From the NCBI RefSeq assembly GCF_004801375.1, contig NZ_SSNZ01000006.1, forward strand, positions 124,001 through 188,000: DNA of 64,000 bases. Reading direction: 5' to 3'. This document shows, in pieces, positions 36,688 through 49,707 of the stretch. The notes beneath the pieces were generated by a model. It made no database searches. It worked only from the letters and a program-made list of their open reading frames with translations, and had not been told where the DNA came from. Position numbers and translations under genes: made by a program. The stretch is from Flavobacterium supellecticarium (GTDB lineage: Bacteria; Bacteroidota; Bacteroidia; Flavobacteriales; Flavobacteriaceae). Position 1 is the stretch's first letter. Every line of letters starts with the position of its first letter.

Positions 36688-39600
36688 TTTTTTGGTAATA
36701 TTTTTCCTTTAGTGTTAACCTCTTTAGCTTTAATCAATACGTTTTTCATATCCTGACTTAATTCTTTCCAAGCTCTACTATGTCCATGGAATTTACTTGG
36801 GGCATGCTCGTCAAACACATTAAATTCACCTGTTTTTCTGTCAACTCCAACACGTCTAGTTGTATTTTCTGACACTTGGTATGAATCATCTAAAACTTCT
36901 TGAGGATTCTCTGGTGCTTTATTAGCATTTCCTCTATTTATTGAGCCATGTTTAGGGTTTGGTTCATATGTCCTAGATTCTGTATTAGAGTTTTCAGAAC
37001 TGCTTCCACTATTTTCACTATTGCCTTTATTATTTAAATTATTAGACATGCTAAGGAATCTAGCTCCTTGTTTTAACAAATCTATTTCGGCTGTTATTCC
37101 TACTCCTGCACCATGTAGTGCGACAAATCCTCCTGCGACAGCTCCTACTCCTGCGGTTTCTACGCCTGTAACCAAAGCCATTCCCCCACCATAAGTAATT
37201 TGCTCTCCACTTTGAACAATAGCTGCCAAATCACCTACAATTCTTCCAGCTGTATAAAGTCTTTTATCACGAATACTTTCAAATTTATTGATCGTCTCTT
37301 TATGAAATAATCTTTTTGTAGCATCGAATGCTCCAATAGTATTTGCATTTAAAATTGACTCGCCAAATCCTATTGTAAATATTAATAAATCACGACCTTT
37401 CGTTTTACCTAATGCCGCTGCTCTCAAAAAGACTTGTTGCATTTGTGCTGGCGTTGGTGATTTTTCTTTCCCTTCTAAATCAACAAAATTAATTGGGTCA
37501 TTTTCAGAGAATGCATATGGAGAGTTCCAAGGATAATCCCTTGCCAACGGATCTGTAGCAAAGAACCTACCCACTCTAGGATCGTGCATTCTAAAGGTAT
37601 AGTTTAATGAATTCCCTTCACCTTTAATTTCATTATCCATTTCCTGACCCTGGAATCCATAACGATAATTCGCTTTGGAACCATGACGGGCCTCCTGGAG
37701 CATTCCAAACGGATAATAATCCGAATAACTAAGAACGTCGGCGTTAAAGGCAACTAAACCGGTTTCCGGCATGTCTGGTTTTTCAAACTCCGGGATCTTT
37801 TTATCGTTGATCACCACCAGGACATTACCCAAATGATTGGATAGTTCGTAACGTTTGTCGCCAGTCAAATTTACATATTTTTTATAGGCAATCAGTCCGT
37901 TATGTGGATAATTTCCACTGGTCTTGTCTAAATAATCTGGAATTCCGTCCCCATCGGTATCAATCGCATCGGATGGATTGTGATCGCCATTCGGATCGGC
38001 GCCTTCAACAGCTTCCCAGGTCGCATAACCGTCGCCATCGTCGTCCAGATCCAGATAGTTTGGAACCCCATCACCATCGGTATCATCGTTGGCCAGGTTA
38101 TTATCATTGTTTACATCTTCATAGATATCGTACAATCCATCGCCATCGGTATCCATCAAACACGGTCCTAACACGCGTACCGTACCCGGTGTAACCGTCA
38201 TCGTAATATTTCCGGATGTCGACACCGGCGGATTGTTCAATCCCGCACCTACATTATTGTTAAAGTCGAATTCACGGTTTAAGGCATTTACCGGACTTCC
38301 AAAATTGTAGTTTACACCACAAATGTCGTAGGCTCCGGGCTCCAGTTTGGAATATGGTCTTTCCTGTATATACGCACCGGACGAAACCACCGGGCTTACC
38401 GTAAACGGATAAGGCGTTCCATTTAGGGTTAGTGTTCCTGTTAAACCAGTATCACTACCTAAAAGCTGTGTTATTTGTCCACTATAGTCAATTTCCATTC
38501 CTTTTTCGGTCATCTCCTGAGGCGTGATGGTCGCATTCGGAAGATTGAGCACTTTATACTCTTTTCGGAAATTCGTTCCGTTTAGGAAGACTTCCTTCGC
38601 CAATAATACCTTAGGACTAAATTTATTGTTTGCATAGTCCGCATAGAATTTAAGTCCGGTTTTGATATCGCCCTCCTTAATCTGTTGCGGCATCACATAG
38701 TTGACCACTTTTAGGTTGTAGATACTCGAATTCTGATTTGGCATTGAGAAATCTACCAACATTGGCTGACCGGCATTTGCAGCGGCTTCATTTAAAGTAT
38801 GTAGTAAAATTCCGTTGTTGTAGAACTTAATTTTACCGTTTAAACGTTCCAATCGCAACACATCCCCAATTTTGAACACATCGGTTCCTGCCGGGAATGT
38901 CCCTAACAAGGTTCTGTTTACCCCGTTTTCATAGGCCATAACCTTGTTATCGATCATATAGGTATAAATCGCATAATTAATCGTTCTATATTCTGCAAGA
39001 TCGGTGGCAGTAGACTGGTAGGATATCCCCAACATAATGTTGTGATTCGATTCCAGCGTTCCCCCGATGGTTCGCTCCACATAACCGTTAGCCATTAATA
39101 ATTTGGCCGTTTCACCACCGGCATCCCATGCCTGAGGCGAAGTTTTTGTGATTTTCCCATTCGCATCAACACTTATATTCTGTGAAGCCGTCAATGGTGG
39201 CTTGGTAATCGCATATTGGTTTTCCTGTAGTGGTACCGCATCATAATTAACCACTTTCAGATTGTAGATACTGGTATTCTGGAAACACATCAGGAAGTCG
39301 ACCACCATTGGTTTACCAGCATCCGGTCCATCCTCGGTATAAACATGCAATACTGCTCCGTTTTTATAGAATCGTATTTTACCATTCATCCGTTCAATTC
39401 GAACGACATCTCCTATAGCATAACGGTCGGCTCCCGAAGGATAATAGGCCGTAAACGGATTGTTGACACCGTCTTTATAGCCCAGTAATCTTCCATCCTG
39501 ATACGAATACAGGGCATATTTAATCGTATTGACCGATGCTACACCTGTAGCTCCCGGAGTATCAGCATACGATACTCCCAGAAATACATTATAATTGGAA

Positions 39601-42600
39601 TCCATAGTTCCGCCAATGGTTCGTTCTACATAACCATTACCGGTTAGAATATTGGCCGTTGCTCCAACAGCGTCCCACGTAGGTGCGCTGGTTTTCGTAA
39701 TTTTTCCAGCCGCATCCACCGCAATATTCTGGGTGTTGTATAATTGCGGTTTGGTGATCGTTTCGTTTGCATCGATATACGGATCGTTGTATTTCACCAC
39801 TTTTACATTGTAAATACTGGTATTCACATTATACATGGCAAAATCGACCAACATTGGTAATCCCGGATTGGATTCCGTTACCTCTCGTAATAGTATTCCG
39901 TTTTTGTAATACTTTATTTTTCCTTTTATTCTTTCAATTCTAATGATATCGCCAATACTATACACTTTGGCTTCGGCTGGTAATGCCGCATCCAGCGTTT
40001 TCTGGCTTCCGGTTTCGTAAATAAAAACACTATATCCCGAAGAAGCGGTATTCACAGCATAATTAATCGTAGCATAAGCTCCCAAATCGGCATTATTCTG
40101 ATAGGACAATCCTAACATGGTATTGTTATTCGAATGTATCGGTGCTCTAATAGTACGCTCTACATAACCATCACCAGTTAACAACTTAGCCGTTTCGCCA
40201 CCGGCATTCCATGGCGCATCTGCTGTTTTTGTGATTTTTCCAGAAACATCAACAACCACATTCTCTGCGTTCACAATCGGAGGATTGTTAATCGTTATGT
40301 TTTTACTACGGTATTTTACAACTTTTAAATCATAAATCTTCGTCTGACCTCTATACATCGCAAAGTCCACCAACATGGGTTGACCCGGTTGCGATTCTAC
40401 AATTTCTCGTACCAAGGTTTCATTTCTGAAATATCGGATTTTACCTTCTTTTCTTTCGATTCGTAACTTGTCACCAATAGCGAAAACATCGCCACCTGTA
40501 GGTAATGTATAGCGTACGGAATTCTCATACGCATACAAGATACTGGATCCGAAAGTGTAGAACGAATAGTTGATCGTATTATAATGTACGTTTGGATCGG
40601 AATACGACAATCCTAACATCACATATTCATTGGATGCCAAAGTTCCTTTTATAGTTCGCTCTACATAACCGTCACCTGTTAAAAGATACGGTGTCGAACC
40701 ACCAACAGTACCCCAACTATCGCCCGCTACTGTTCTGGTGATCGTTCCATCGGCTTCAATGTCTACGTTTGACATCACATTTAATGGCGGACGTACAATT
40801 GTTTTGTTATCATCAACATACGTCCCCTGACCCATCACTTCTACCTGACCGATTAACGTGGAAGGAGCCGGCGCTGTAGTTTGATCAAGTTTGAATTTCG
40901 TTTTAAAATTAAATTCATTAAAATTAGGGTTAATCCCATATAAATACGGTTCATTCCACGTCACATTCGTAGACGGTGTTAATTTTAAGGAATAAATTTT
41001 CAAATCGGATACACTCAGTACACTCGGAACGCTTGTTGTAGCGGCCATGGCACTAGCCTGAGCTGTCATCCCCAACGGTCCTCCTCCAATTTCCGGTTTT
41101 TTGTATTTATACAAGCCAACCAATTTGTCTTCCAATCCCAATCGGCTACTACCAAAAATATGGTGCTCTTTTATAGAATAATTTCGGTTATAACCATTTC
41201 GGTTTGAAATCTGGGTATCTTTATACACGGCCAATACATTCCCCTGCGCATCTCTGGCATAGTAATCGGAATTGGTAACCGGATCGCCAAAGGAACCGTC
41301 ATAAACACTTTTCGAAATCCGGTTTCCTAAACCGTCATATTCAAAATAGATAATGGTTTGAACATTATTTTTAAACTTCTCTATTCTTTTGACTTTACCA
41401 TCGGCACGCCAGTCAATTTTTAAACCTTCGGTTTTGTCTTCGACCAGCTGACCAATTTGATCATAGATATAATTATGTGTATTCAGGTTATTAATGTTAT
41501 ACACAATTCCTAAATCAGCCAATTGCTGTATCTGATCGCCCAGTTCGTTAGTCGCCAATCCGGAGAAACCTGCTTTGTCTTCCACTAAGCGAAGCTTGTT
41601 ATCACCTGGTAAATAATGGTACACTAATTCATCCATTTTTCGGAAAGTCCCATTCGGATCCGGAGCGGTTCTGAGTAGTGTTTTCAGGTTTCCATTTCGA
41701 TCGTACGTATAACTGGAACTATAACTTTCGTTATTCACATCAGCCACTCCAAGAGCATCCGGTTTTATAGCCGCCGATGTCATCCCGGTAATACGGTTTA
41801 ACTGATCATAGGTATAGCTATTCTTCTGAACATCCAATAAAGCTTCTCTATTGGTACGAATAGCGGTGGTCATCTGTTTGATGTTTCCGTTGTACAGATT
41901 TCTAGTATTGGTCGCAATATTTCCGTTACGACTAAACATCAACGGTTTAAAACTTTGGTCGCCGGTATCATCGGTTGTAATGGCTCTATAATCACCGTCA
42001 AAATAGTTCAGTGAATAGCCAAAAGCATCTTTGTTGGTCATCAATCTTGCAGCCATTCCATCCTGTCCCATATCATTTTCCGGTGTCGTCAGATTTTCTC
42101 CGTTTACCGCTTTTAACCATCCCTGTAAGGTGTAGGCATAATCGATACCCTGTACTTTTTTGTCTCCTAACTCCACACGTGCTAACGGCCCATGTGCATA
42201 ATACTGATAGTTGGCGTCATTCTCCCAGACAATACCATCCGGAGAAGTTTTAACATTCACAATACGATTATCGGCATCGTATTCGTATTTATGGATAAAC
42301 TGATCGACTTTACCCGGTTGAAGGGTAACCGAATTCACATTTCCGCTGATCAGATCGTAATCGTAAACCACACGTTTAATATGAAACTCACAGTCGTTTT
42401 TCAGCGTCAAATTCGTATCGGCGATTACGTTTGGATCACAACTATAATCTTTTAAAGTAGCCAAATAGGTCAACATTTCTTTTACGTTGCCGTGTATATC
42501 GTAGTTATACAAGATCGCATTTTGATAATCCAATTCTCCATCCGGTACAAGCTCATCATAATAAAATATACCGGTAACGCGATTTCTACTCGTTTGCGGA

Positions 42601-45600
42601 TTATAATTGGAATAGAAGAAATCGGAAGCTCTTTTTTCATCCGGATACATTTCCAGTAACGGATCCTCATTATAAACCGTTCGGGTTACTTCCATCTTCA
42701 TATATCCATCATTTAATGGAAAGCCATTGGATAGCTGATGAGTAGTCGTTCCATTAATCACATAGCTACGCATTAACCTACCCTCATCAGAGATAAAAAA
42801 ATGACTTCCGTATTGATCCTCCTGAGCATTACCAAGGATTTGGCCGGCTTCAATAATTCGGCCTAAACTATCATAACCCGTATAGCTAAACATCCTTACC
42901 CATGGATAAAGATTGTATTGTTTTTCATTTTGAGAGGCAATAATTCGTCCCAAATCGTCGTATGCAAAACGCGTTTCGCCACCATCCGGTGTTTTTTGCC
43001 ACACCAATTGGTTTAAAGTATTATAACGGTATTGCGTTTTTAGCGTATGCTGTGGCTGTAAAGCCGTATTTTCAGGGGCAGGCGCCAATGGATCAAAGTT
43101 ATTTCTATACGCATTGATCGCTGCATTTTTAGCATAGATCTCACTCGGTGTAAATCGTTTTACGCCTTCCGGAGCTACGGTTTGCGTTAAATTTCCGGCC
43201 TGATCATAATAGTATAAGGTATATTGATATTCTTTATCAAAATAGTTCATATCAAATTCCTCTTCAACCGTTGCCATTGCTTTTGTAATGTATTCTTTTA
43301 TGAATTTTTTACGCAACGATTCCAGATAATTCTCATAGGCTTCCTGCTGATACGTTTCATTTAGGTTTTTGATTAAATGCTCGCAGGTACCGTCAGTGTC
43401 TACTGGTACATTCGGAGAAACGACACTCATCGTTACCGGAGGACATATCCCCGGATTGGCAGCACGATAATCCGTATTTACCCAGTTGTTCCAGTTTAAA
43501 CGATCGGGGTTACTGGCATTATTGTCATAATATGTTTTATAAGCATCAACAACCCTAAAGATATTATGAACCGCATCCACGTTATACCCGTAATGCAAAT
43601 AGGTATTCCCAAACTCTGCAATTGTTCTGAAATTATAGTCATACGATGACGTAACCGCCAACTGATTACAATAATATATATAGCTATCCACAAGATACTG
43701 TAAATTGCTTGTACAGAAATTATCAAACTCCCCGGCTTCAATGGTATACCCCGTAATACGCGGCCCATTGTTTGGTCCTCCGTGAAGTATAAAGTCTAAG
43801 AAATCGGCTTTTTTAGCATCACAGGCAACCGGAGTAACCGTTTGTGGAATACATACGGTACAGTCCCTGTCGTTATAATTCAAAGATGGTTTAAATCGTC
43901 CTGTTATCGCTTGAATACTTCCCGACGCATTCGTAGTATAAAGCGTAACCATTTGTATAAAAGCATTACCGGTAATCGTCATACTACTAAACGGAAACGA
44001 CGTACTGAATGTAGCAAGATTTTGTATCTGATCCAGTGTAAAAATCTGTTCGTCGCCTCGCATCATAGCATAACTCCATTCCGTAACATTGTTAACACTC
44101 TTCCATGTTGTTAGGATCGGAGAATTGGTTGGTTCATTAAAAAACGTTGCCAGGTACGAATTTTTATACGCCGGTACATTCTCTAAACTAACAGGTGTTG
44201 CACTTTGCAACTGTCCTGATTGTCTTAACGCATTGATAAAAGCTACAAAAGCCTGACGGAATTGGTATTGTTTCGTACAACCATGTCCACCTGCAGCAGT
44301 TCCTAAATTCGGATCCAATACCTGTCCCTCCTGATTATTAGGATTGGTACTACAGGCTCCAATAGCAGCGCAAGTCGTTCCGTAAAGGATCACTTCTTTT
44401 GTGGCGCCATTTACTAAAATTTCCGCCACTGCTCTATAAGCAAATACCCTATTTTCCGGTACGGAAGCTATTTGATCGTAATAGAATTGTTTAATCTTCG
44501 TGATTTTCCAGGTCGTATTATAATTCGCCCAGGTATAGGTAGCAGAATCGACCTTAACTGTCGTGCCGCAAAACGGTTGCGACGGACTAGCACTAAAATT
44601 AATCGTAAGCGTATTATTGGACGTTGCTGTACTAATATTCAATGAATTTAACGGTACAATTATCGACCCTAAGGCTTTAATTAAATCGGGTGTTACATAC
44701 TGTCCGGTAAAAGGTCGGCTGGACATTGCTGTAATATTCACACTGCTAAATGCCGGATCTTTAAAAAATCCATTTAAGAAATGATCAAAGTCAAAAAGTA
44801 ACGGGCAATTCCCTGTTTGCGCATAATATTCGTAATCGTTTTGCGCCTGTAACTGACTTAGAACTGTCAACGGACTTACTCCGGAATCATACGCGAAATC
44901 GACCGGAATAAAACGTTTTGCTTTTTCTTTATATAAAATACCACTTGAACTTGCACAAAGTGATGGTACCGCTATACTGTTGATATAGTTAAACAAGTTG
45001 GTTTTCTGAGAGAAATTATCCGTTAGTACATTCGTAACCGAATAATTCAATACTCCACCGATACAACCGTTATAGGTTCCTTTTTCGATCGCGTAAATAT
45101 TACTGAAAACGTGCTTTATTTTTGATTTTAAACCTAAATAAAGACTTCTGTATGTTTTCCAAAACTGATCTTTTTGATCTTGTGTTAAGGAAGAAATAGA
45201 CGTTGGAGGGGTACACTGTACCAATGGATTGCAATAAACCATCTGCAAAGCGGCCTCATATAATTTCACGACTGTCAATGGGTCGTTATGTACCATATAA
45301 TCGGAATTGATCGCTTCCTGCATAATACCGATTCGGTAACCATATAGTGTAGCACTTTCAAAACCGGTTGGCAATTGTTGAAAATACGGATCTAATGTAT
45401 AAATACCGCTATTCGTTGCAAGCGTACTTCCAATTAAACCTTTAGTCACGGCATCATTAAACGTGGTTACGCTTTGCAGATAACTATCGTAAGCATCCGA
45501 ATTTAATAGTGTTCCCCCGACACTTTTCGTCAGATTACAAATCGCTTTGTTATACACCAGATAATTGTATTCCGGGTGGTACGCGATTAGCGATTTTGCC

Positions 45601-48440
45601 CAACCGGGACCAAAGGCATCAGCGAAGTCCTCATAATTCACCAACTGTTGCGGTCGTACTCTACGAATGTTCTCACCGTTAATCGTTGCCGAAAGCACTT
45701 GTCCTGTGGATGCTGGCGTAGTCGTTCCGTTTGCATTTACTACAACATTAACAAAAGCATCATTCCCATCGATATCTTTATAAGGCGTCGTTGGATTTTT
45801 CCAATGATGTCCTGTTACGGTTCCATTCGCGTATAATTTACTGTCCGGATTAAAAACACTGATTTCAAAATCCGGGTTGGGCACCACTTGTCCGTCTGCA
45901 TTCGTAATGGTTGCTTTCGTGCTTCCATATTGCCCAAAAGGACTAACATCACTCAATAAGGTTTGCTCATTAACCGTACAACTGGAATCGTAAAGTGCTT
46001 GCGGTGTACACAATTGCGCGCACTCCTGTCTTAACAATTGCCATTCTCTGAAAAAACGATTCGCAAGACCATTGGCCTGACTCTGATCGATGTTTGAATT
46101 TCCGGTAATCGTCACTATAATCGGTGGCGTAAGTGTCGATGGTAAACTAAACGTATTTACCGGAACACTGTAAAACGTACTTAACGCATTCAGGATATAA
46201 TTGGATTGCGTGCCCAATGCTGCCGTACAGCTGGTACAATCCATATTACACATATCTAATAAAATGTTCGGAGAGAACTGATTCGGATTGATATAACAAG
46301 GATCATCTTTATTTTTCAGCTTATTGATATATTCCGTTGCATACGTATTGAGTTGTTCCGCATTGACTTTCAGTTCTTTTGAAAGCGCATACGAACCCGA
46401 AGCCAGCGCCTGATTAAAGTCACTTGGATTCGACTGATATGGAAAAGCTCCTCCGGAACCACCCAATTTGATTTTTTCAACATTGATCTTATCGACCTGA
46501 CATTGATCTGTTAATTTGATCACCAAATCATATACAAAAGGATAGGTCGGCAGGGTACACGTTAACGGACTGGATGGTGTGAATTGCTGTGTTTGCTTTA
46601 CATTATAATCAAATTCATAAGCAATATTATCACCTCCAACAGCCAGTTGTTTGGAAACAATATAACGGTCGTCGTTCCCCGGGAAATTACCGGTTGATTC
46701 CAGTCGGTTCTGACTTAACAGGTTATCGCTCATCATCCCGTGCATTGGGTTGTCGTTTGCCGCATCGGTCAATTTATCCAAATTGTCTTTCGGATCATTA
46801 GACAATCCCGTAGCAATCGTTCTTCCCTGCGGATCGATGTAACTCACCGATACCTGTCCATTCGGATCGATCACGATGTTCTTTTTATAATGCGATACAT
46901 CACCAACGCTATACCCAAACAAACGGTTTAGTTCTTTATCGGTTGGAACCGTATACAAATACCGCATTTCATGTCCCGATCCTAACTGATGGTTTACCCC
47001 AACACCGCCTTTTCGGGCAATACGTCCAGTATTGTCGGGCGTATACTCTATCTGTGAAAAAGGATGATTTTCGGCATCCGGAACGTATTTCTGATTGATA
47101 CTGTTGGGAAAATCGATTAGTCCATTGGCCGAATAATATCGTGCGGCACCCGATCCCGTATCCATTTTATTGACCTGTATAGTACAATTCGTCGGATCGG
47201 AACTGTCATCGTAATCAAAATCCCTAAAGGAATACGGCGTACCGCTTTGGACGGTATTGTAGTTTTTAAAATAACGAATACTATTTTCATTGGTCGGAGT
47301 TGGCAATACCTCAACAGCAGGTCTTCCCTGTGCATCGTACACCACTTCGCCAACAATTGCATTTTTATCGGTATTGATTTTGGTCACCGTTTGTCGGTTA
47401 CGTAAGGATCCGTCGAAATAACTGATCACTTCTTTCTTTTTTCCGTTTTCGGCATAACTCACCTGTAATTGCCAGTTTTTACCTTTTTCGTGTTCAGATA
47501 ACTGAGCAATATGCGGCCAGTCGGAAACCTTAGTTTTAGCTCCCGTTCCGGAACTCCAGTTTCCATAATACTTCCCTTTAAAAACCGTAGGATGTAAACC
47601 AACAGCTCTAACGCGATAAATTAAATACCCTTTGGCATAGAGCAATGGGATTTCATAGGAATTCGATTTGGTACTGATTCGGGTATTGTTCAATTCAAAA
47701 TCACGATCGCTAAAATTGATCGTATTGGCAGGCTGATTATCGGTTGCATTGGTCGCCGCATACGAATCGACCCAGGTCCATTCCAATTCATACTCGAGTG
47801 CACCGGCCAGTTTTTGCCATTCTATTTTAATTGAACCCGGTACCATTGCTCCGGTAGCCGAATCCAACTGATTCGTTATCGTCGCCATCGGATTCGGTAC
47901 CTGATCGGAAACCGTATAATAGCGTTTTACCTTTAATCCCAAATCCAAAAATATATTTTCAGGGATATAGTTCGTCGTGGTATTGTTGACCATGTCTTTG
48001 TATTCGACAGACCCCGGGATCAGGCTGATTTTGATTCCGAATCGGTTTTTAACCTGTAAAAAATTAATGTCCGTAAACAAGGTATTGATAACCGACGCGC
48101 CATGCGGACTATAGGAAACCGCCAGCGTTTCTTCTCTTGGCGTAACCGATTCGTCTATAGAACCATCCGGCATAAGCGGCGTAACCGTAAACCTTGCTTT
48201 AAATTCATACCACTGGTACGGTGCCATCGTATTGTCTACGCGTAAACGGGCATAGCAATACGGGTCTTTATTGTGCTGATTGGCCCATCCGGCTTCTGGA
48301 TCCACTACCGTAGCCAACTGTGTAAAGCCGTTTAGTTGAATCGGCGCCAAAGGATAGTCCTTTTCCTCAACCTGTGCCGTAGCAAAAATGGAGAAAAAGA
48401 GAGTAATACTAATCAATAACCTGCCTAATACTGTATCCAT
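36684..48440 (-). CDS. Giant RHS polymorphic toxin (3918 residues)
   Basis: A signal peptide (FFSIFATAQ) is followed by a large DUF6443-like N-terminal region. YD/RHS repeats lie near residues 1730-2430 (for example [20 protein letters not shown]). Four tandem modules of about 170 residues follow at about 2550-3250, then Ca-binding DTDGDG repeats at about 3426-3510. The RHS core near 3540-3660 contains [19 protein letters not shown] and [14 protein letters not shown]. After a hydrophobic pre-toxin stretch comes the tip, about 90 residues, with [28 protein letters not shown] and [13 protein letters not shown]. This resembles the Ntox17-type RHS toxins I recall, probably an RNase. It is the fifth gene of a six-gene operon and would be a secreted or surface contact toxin. 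Confidence 0.88.
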   Translation of the reverse strand: MDTVLGRLLISITLFFSIFATAQVEEKDYPLAPIQLNGFTQLATVVDPEAGWANQHNKDPYCYARLRVDNTMAPYQWYEFKARFTVTPLMPDGSIDESVTPREETLAVSYSPHGASVINTLFTDINFLQVKNRFGIKISLIPGSVEYKDMVNNTTTNYIPENIFLDLGLKVKRYYTVSDQVPNPMATITNQLDSATGAMVPGSIKIEWQKLAGALEYELEWTWVDSYAATNATDNQPANTINFSDRDFELNNTRISTKSNSYEIPLLYAKGYLIYRVRAVGLHPTVFKGKYYGNWSSGTGAKTKVSDWPHIAQLSEHEKGKNWQLQVSYAENGKKKEVISYFDGSLRNRQTVTKINTDKNAIVGEVVYDAQGRPAVEVLPTPTNENSIRYFKNYNTVQSGTPYSFRDFDYDDSSDPTNCTIQVNKMDTGSGAARYYSANGLIDFPNSINQKYVPDAENHPFSQIEYTPDNTGRIARKGGVGVNHQLGSGHEMRYLYTVPTDKELNRLFGYSVGDVSHYKKNIVIDPNGQVSVSYIDPQGRTIATGLSNDPKDNLDKLTDAANDNPMHGMMSDNLLSQNRLESTGNFPGNDDRYIVSKQLAVGGDNIAYEFDYNVKQTQQFTPSSPLTCTLPTYPFVYDLVIKLTDQCQVDKINVEKIKLGGSGGAFPYQSNPSDFNQALASGSYALSKELKVNAEQLNTYATEYINKLKNKDDPCYINPNQFSPNILLDMCNMDCTSCTAALGTQSNYILNALSTFYSVPVNTFSLPSTLTPPIIVTITGNSNIDQSQANGLANRFFREWQLLRQECAQLCTPQALYDSSCTVNEQTLLSDVSPFGQYGSTKATITNADGQVVPNPDFEISVFNPDSKLYANGTVTGHHWKNPTTPYKDIDGNDAFVNVVVNANGTTTPASTGQVLSATINGENIRRVRPQQLVNYEDFADAFGPGWAKSLIAYHPEYNYLVYNKAICNLTKSVGGTLLNSDAYDSYLQSVTTFNDAVTKGLIGSTLATNSGIYTLDPYFQQLPTGFESATLYGYRIGIMQEAINSDYMVHNDPLTVVKLYEAALQMVYCNPLVQCTPPTSISSLTQDQKDQFWKTYRSLYLGLKSKIKHVFSNIYAIEKGTYNGCIGGVLNYSVTNVLTDNFSQKTNLFNYINSIAVPSLCASSSGILYKEKAKRFIPVDFAYDSGVSPLTVLSQLQAQNDYEYYAQTGNCPLLFDFDHFLNGFFKDPAFSSVNITAMSSRPFTGQYVTPDLIKALGSIIVPLNSLNISTATSNNTLTINFSASPSQPFCGTTVKVDSATYTWANYNTTWKITKIKQFYYDQIASVPENRVFAYRAVAEILVNGATKEVILYGTTCAAIGACSTNPNNQEGQVLDPNLGTAAGGHGCTKQYQFRQAFVAFINALRQSGQLQSATPVSLENVPAYKNSYLATFFNEPTNSPILTTWKSVNNVTEWSYAMMRGDEQIFTLDQIQNLATFSTSFPFSSMTITGNAFIQMVTLYTTNASGSIQAITGRFKPSLNYNDRDCTVCIPQTVTPVACDAKKADFLDFILHGGPNNGPRITGYTIEAGEFDNFCTSNLQYLVDSYIYYCNQLAVTSSYDYNFRTIAEFGNTYLHYGYNVDAVHNIFRVVDAYKTYYDNNASNPDRLNWNNWVNTDYRAANPGICPPVTMSVVSPNVPVDTDGTCEHLIKNLNETYQQEAYENYLESLRKKFIKEYITKAMATVEEEFDMNYFDKEYQYTLYYYDQAGNLTQTVAPEGVKRFTPSEIYAKNAAINAYRNNFDPLAPAPENTALQPQHTLKTQYRYNTLNQLVWQKTPDGGETRFAYDDLGRIIASQNEKQYNLYPWVRMFSYTGYDSLGRIIEAGQILGNAQEDQYGSHFFISDEGRLMRSYVINGTTTHQLSNGFPLNDGYMKMEVTRTVYNEDPLLEMYPDEKRASDFFYSNYNPQTSRNRVTGIFYYDELVPDGELDYQNAILYNYDIHGNVKEMLTYLATLKDYSCDPNVIADTNLTLKNDCEFHIKRVVYDYDLISGNVNSVTLQPGKVDQFIHKYEYDADNRIVNVKTSPDGIVWENDANYQYYAHGPLARVELGDKKVQGIDYAYTLQGWLKAVNGENLTTPENDMGQDGMAARLMTNKDAFGYSLNYFDGDYRAITTDDTGDQSFKPLMFSRNGNIATNTRNLYNGNIKQMTTAIRTNREALLDVQKNSYTYDQLNRITGMTSAAIKPDALGVADVNNESYSSSYTYDRNGNLKTLLRTAPDPNGTFRKMDELVYHYLPGDNKLRLVEDKAGFSGLATNELGDQIQQLADLGIVYNINNLNTHNYIYDQIGQLVEDKTEGLKIDWRADGKVKRIEKFKNNVQTIIYFEYDGLGNRISKSVYDGSFGDPVTNSDYYARDAQGNVLAVYKDTQISNRNGYNRNYSIKEHHIFGSSRLGLEDKLVGLYKYKKPEIGGGPLGMTAQASAMAATTSVPSVLSVSDLKIYSLKLTPSTNVTWNEPYLYGINPNFNEFNFKTKFKLDQTTAPAPSTLIGQVEVMGQGTYVDDNKTIVRPPLNVMSNVDIEADGTITRTVAGDSWGTVGGSTPYLLTGDGYVERTIKGTLASNEYVMLGLSYSDPNVHYNTINYSFYTFGSSILYAYENSVRYTLPTGGDVFAIGDKLRIERKEGKIRYFRNETLVREIVESQPGQPMLVDFAMYRGQTKIYDLKVVKYRSKNITINNPPIVNAENVVVDVSGKITKTADAPWNAGGETAKLLTGDGYVERTIRAPIHSNNNTMLGLSYQNNADLGAYATINYAVNTASSGYSVFIYETGSQKTLDAALPAEAKVYSIGDIIRIERIKGKIKYYKNGILLREVTESNPGLPMLVDFAMYNVNTSIYNVKVVKYNDPYIDANETITKPQLYNTQNIAVDAAGKITKTSAPTWDAVGATANILTGNGYVERTIGGTMDSNYNVFLGVSYADTPGATGVASVNTIKYALYSYQDGRLLGYKDGVNNPFTAYYPSGADRYAIGDVVRIERMNGKIRFYKNGAVLHVYTEDGPDAGKPMVVDFLMCFQNTSIYNLKVVNYDAVPLQENQYAITKPPLTASQNISVDANGKITKTSPQAWDAGGETAKLLMANGYVERTIGGTLESNHNIMLGISYQSTATDLAEYRTINYAIYTYMIDNKVMAYENGVNRTLLGTFPAGTDVFKIGDVLRLERLNGKIKFYNNGILLHTLNEAAANAGQPMLVDFSMPNQNSSIYNLKVVNYVMPQQIKEGDIKTGLKFYADYANNKFSPKVLLAKEVFLNGTNFRKEYKVLNLPNATITPQEMTEKGMEIDYSGQITQLLGSDTGLTGTLTLNGTPYPFTVSPVVSSGAYIQERPYSKLEPGAYDICGVNYNFGSPVNALNREFDFNNNVGAGLNNPPVSTSGNITMTVTPGTVRVLGPCLMDTDGDGLYDIYEDVNNDNNLANDDTDGDGVPNYLDLDDDGDGYATWEAVEGADPNGDHNPSDAIDTDGDGIPDYLDKTSGNYPHNGLIAYKKYVNLTGDKRYELSNHLGNVLVVINDKKIPEFEKPDMPETGLVAFNADVLSYSDYYPFGMLQEARHGSKANYRYGFQGQEMDNEIKGEGNSLNYTFRMHDPRVGRFFATDPLARDYPWNSPYAFSENDPINFVDLEGKEKSPTPAQMQQVFLRAAALGKTKGRDLLIFTIGFGESILNANTIGAFDATKRLFHKETINKFESIRDKRLYTAGRIVGDLAAIVQSGEQITYGGGMALVTGVETAGVGAVAGGFVALHGAGVGITAEIDLLKQGARFLSMSNNLNNKGNSENSGSSSENSNTESRTYEPNPKHGSINRGNANKAPENPQEVLDDSYQVSENTTRRVGVDRKTGEFNVFDEHAPSKFHGHSRAWKELSQDMKNVLIKAKEVNTKGKILPKK
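38696..40790 (-). repeat. Four tandem LamG-like modules inside the RHS protein
   Basis: Within the RHS gene a unit of about 160-175 residues repeats four times. Each copy has GKITKT, then GDGYVERTI or NGYVERTI, a GLSYxD segment, IGDxxRIER, KIxxYxNGxLL, and ends with [23 protein letters not shown]. The copies are clearly related but diverged. They interrupt the usual path from YD repeats to the RHS core and may be carbohydrate-binding jelly-roll modules; that fold is inferred. Confidence 0.7.
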
Positions 48441-48445
48441 ATTAT

Positions 48446-49138
48446 TTATAATGTTATAGCCTTATAATTTTTTAATTTACCGGTAACGATAAACTTTTTG
48501 TCTTTAATCGTGAAAAAATCCTGTTGTTTGATTTGAGGACATTTCGGATGCTTAGCGTAGCGTACTTCCAGTTTTGGGTTTTTTATTTTTGTCTTCTTAT
48601 TCTTGACTGTAAACTCTTTTTCACCAACAAAATAAAATTCCTGTTTCACCAGACTGTAATCGGCTTTATTGATATAGATGATCAATCGGTCCATAGCCAC
48701 CTGGGAATACTTTCCTGATTTTAGCTCACAGATATAATAGGATTTATCCTGCTTAAGTGAGTAGTCCGGAAACAATTTCAGAAACGATTGCAAGGCAATA
48801 GGCGAATTGTTGTTTTCCACTTTACCGATCTGCAGTATTTTTTCCTGATGGTTGATCATAATATTATTCGATCCAAAACTGGCAAACTCATTATCTTTAA
48901 TTTGCTGGTAGTTGATCGTATTATTTTTATAGATCGTTCCGGTATAGGTCTCAATCGGTTTGGTGGCCGTAGCCGTGCTATAAAAATTATAGGTTGACTG
49001 ATAACAATAACTTTTTTCGGATTTATATTTTTTTTCAACCTTATCAAACAGTTCTTCCACCGCTTTCTTTCCCTGCGAAAAAGTAGGAAGTGCCATAACG
49101 AACAGTAAATAGAATAGTAGCGTCTTTTTCATGAGCAT
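48446..49138 (-). CDS. LolA-like exported protein of the RHS operon
   Basis: The 230-residue protein has a signal peptide ([13 protein letters not shown]) and a long alternating strand pattern. Lines such as [20 protein letters not shown] and [17 protein letters not shown] recall LolA/DUF2092-type lipoprotein carriers. It lies 5 bp before the RHS gene and directly abuts the previous gene. It may help export or fold the RHS protein across the periplasm; this is context-based. A second Met, two codons on, is an alternative start. Confidence 0.6.
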   Translation of the reverse strand: MLMKKTLLFYLLFVMALPTFSQGKKAVEELFDKVEKKYKSEKSYCYQSTYNFYSTATATKPIETYTGTIYKNNTINYQQIKDNEFASFGSNNIMINHQEKILQIGKVENNNSPIALQSFLKLFPDYSLKQDKSYYICELKSGKYSQVAMDRLIIYINKADYSLVKQEFYFVGEKEFTVKNKKTKIKNPKLEVRYAKHPKCPQIKQQDFFTIKDKKFIVTGKLKNYKAITL

Positions 49139-49696
49139 TTAATTTTGTTTAATACTGTTACTTCTTGTTTCCTGTATGGTAAACACCCCTTTTTCGGTTT
49201 CTTTTTTAACGCGTATCAAACCGCCTTCCAGATCGTATTCGTAAAAAGTGGCGTAATTGTTTTCATCGAGTTCGGCCATCAAACGTTGGGTTTGTTCATC
49301 GTATACAAAACTTTTCATCGATCCGTTATACGGGTGAAAACGGATGTCGTCGAAATAACATTCGGTTGCGGTATTCGAACAAACCAGTTCTATTTCGAGT
49401 TTCGGAACGGTCGCAGGTTCCAAAAAAGCGATGGTCACCTCTCCGGCAATAAGCTGCCAGCCATCGATAATTTCGCCAACCGGATGTAGGGTTGCCATCA
49501 ACGGTGCCGACGTATTGGTCAGGCTTATTTTAATCGATCCTGTATAGGTCAATTGTTGCGTGGGATGAATTTCTTTGATCCATCCGCTTACCACATATTT
49601 ACCCGGAGTGGGTTGAAATGAATTCGTAAAGTCGGAATACTGTGCATTTAGTTTTACACTTATCAATAGCACAAAGAATAGAATATATCGTATCAT
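49139..49696 (-). CDS. Small exported RHS-associated protein
   Basis: The 185-residue protein starts with a signal peptide (MIRYILFFVLLISVKLNAQ). A carbohydrate-binding-like beta region follows (KYVVSGWIKE ... CYFDDIRFHPYNGSMKSFVY). The C-terminus, RLMAELDENNYATFYEYDLE, reads like a single RHS/YD repeat (FYEYDLEGGLIRVKKE). It looks like a detached RHS-type end piece. It lies between the giant SpvB-like protein and the LolA-like gene with gaps of 11 and 0 bp, so it belongs to the operon. Confidence 0.7.
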   Translation of the reverse strand: MIRYILFFVLLISVKLNAQYSDFTNSFQPTPGKYVVSGWIKEIHPTQQLTYTGSIKISLTNTSAPLMATLHPVGEIIDGWQLIAGEVTIAFLEPATVPKLEIELVCSNTATECYFDDIRFHPYNGSMKSFVYDEQTQRLMAELDENNYATFYEYDLEGGLIRVKKETEKGVFTIQETRSNSIKQN

Positions 49697-49707
49697 CTGA
49701 ATGTAAT

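Noticed and set aside
42000..47000. Plus-strand open frames within the RHS gene
   Set aside because: They are antisense to a clearly coding minus-strand gene and look like none of the families I know.
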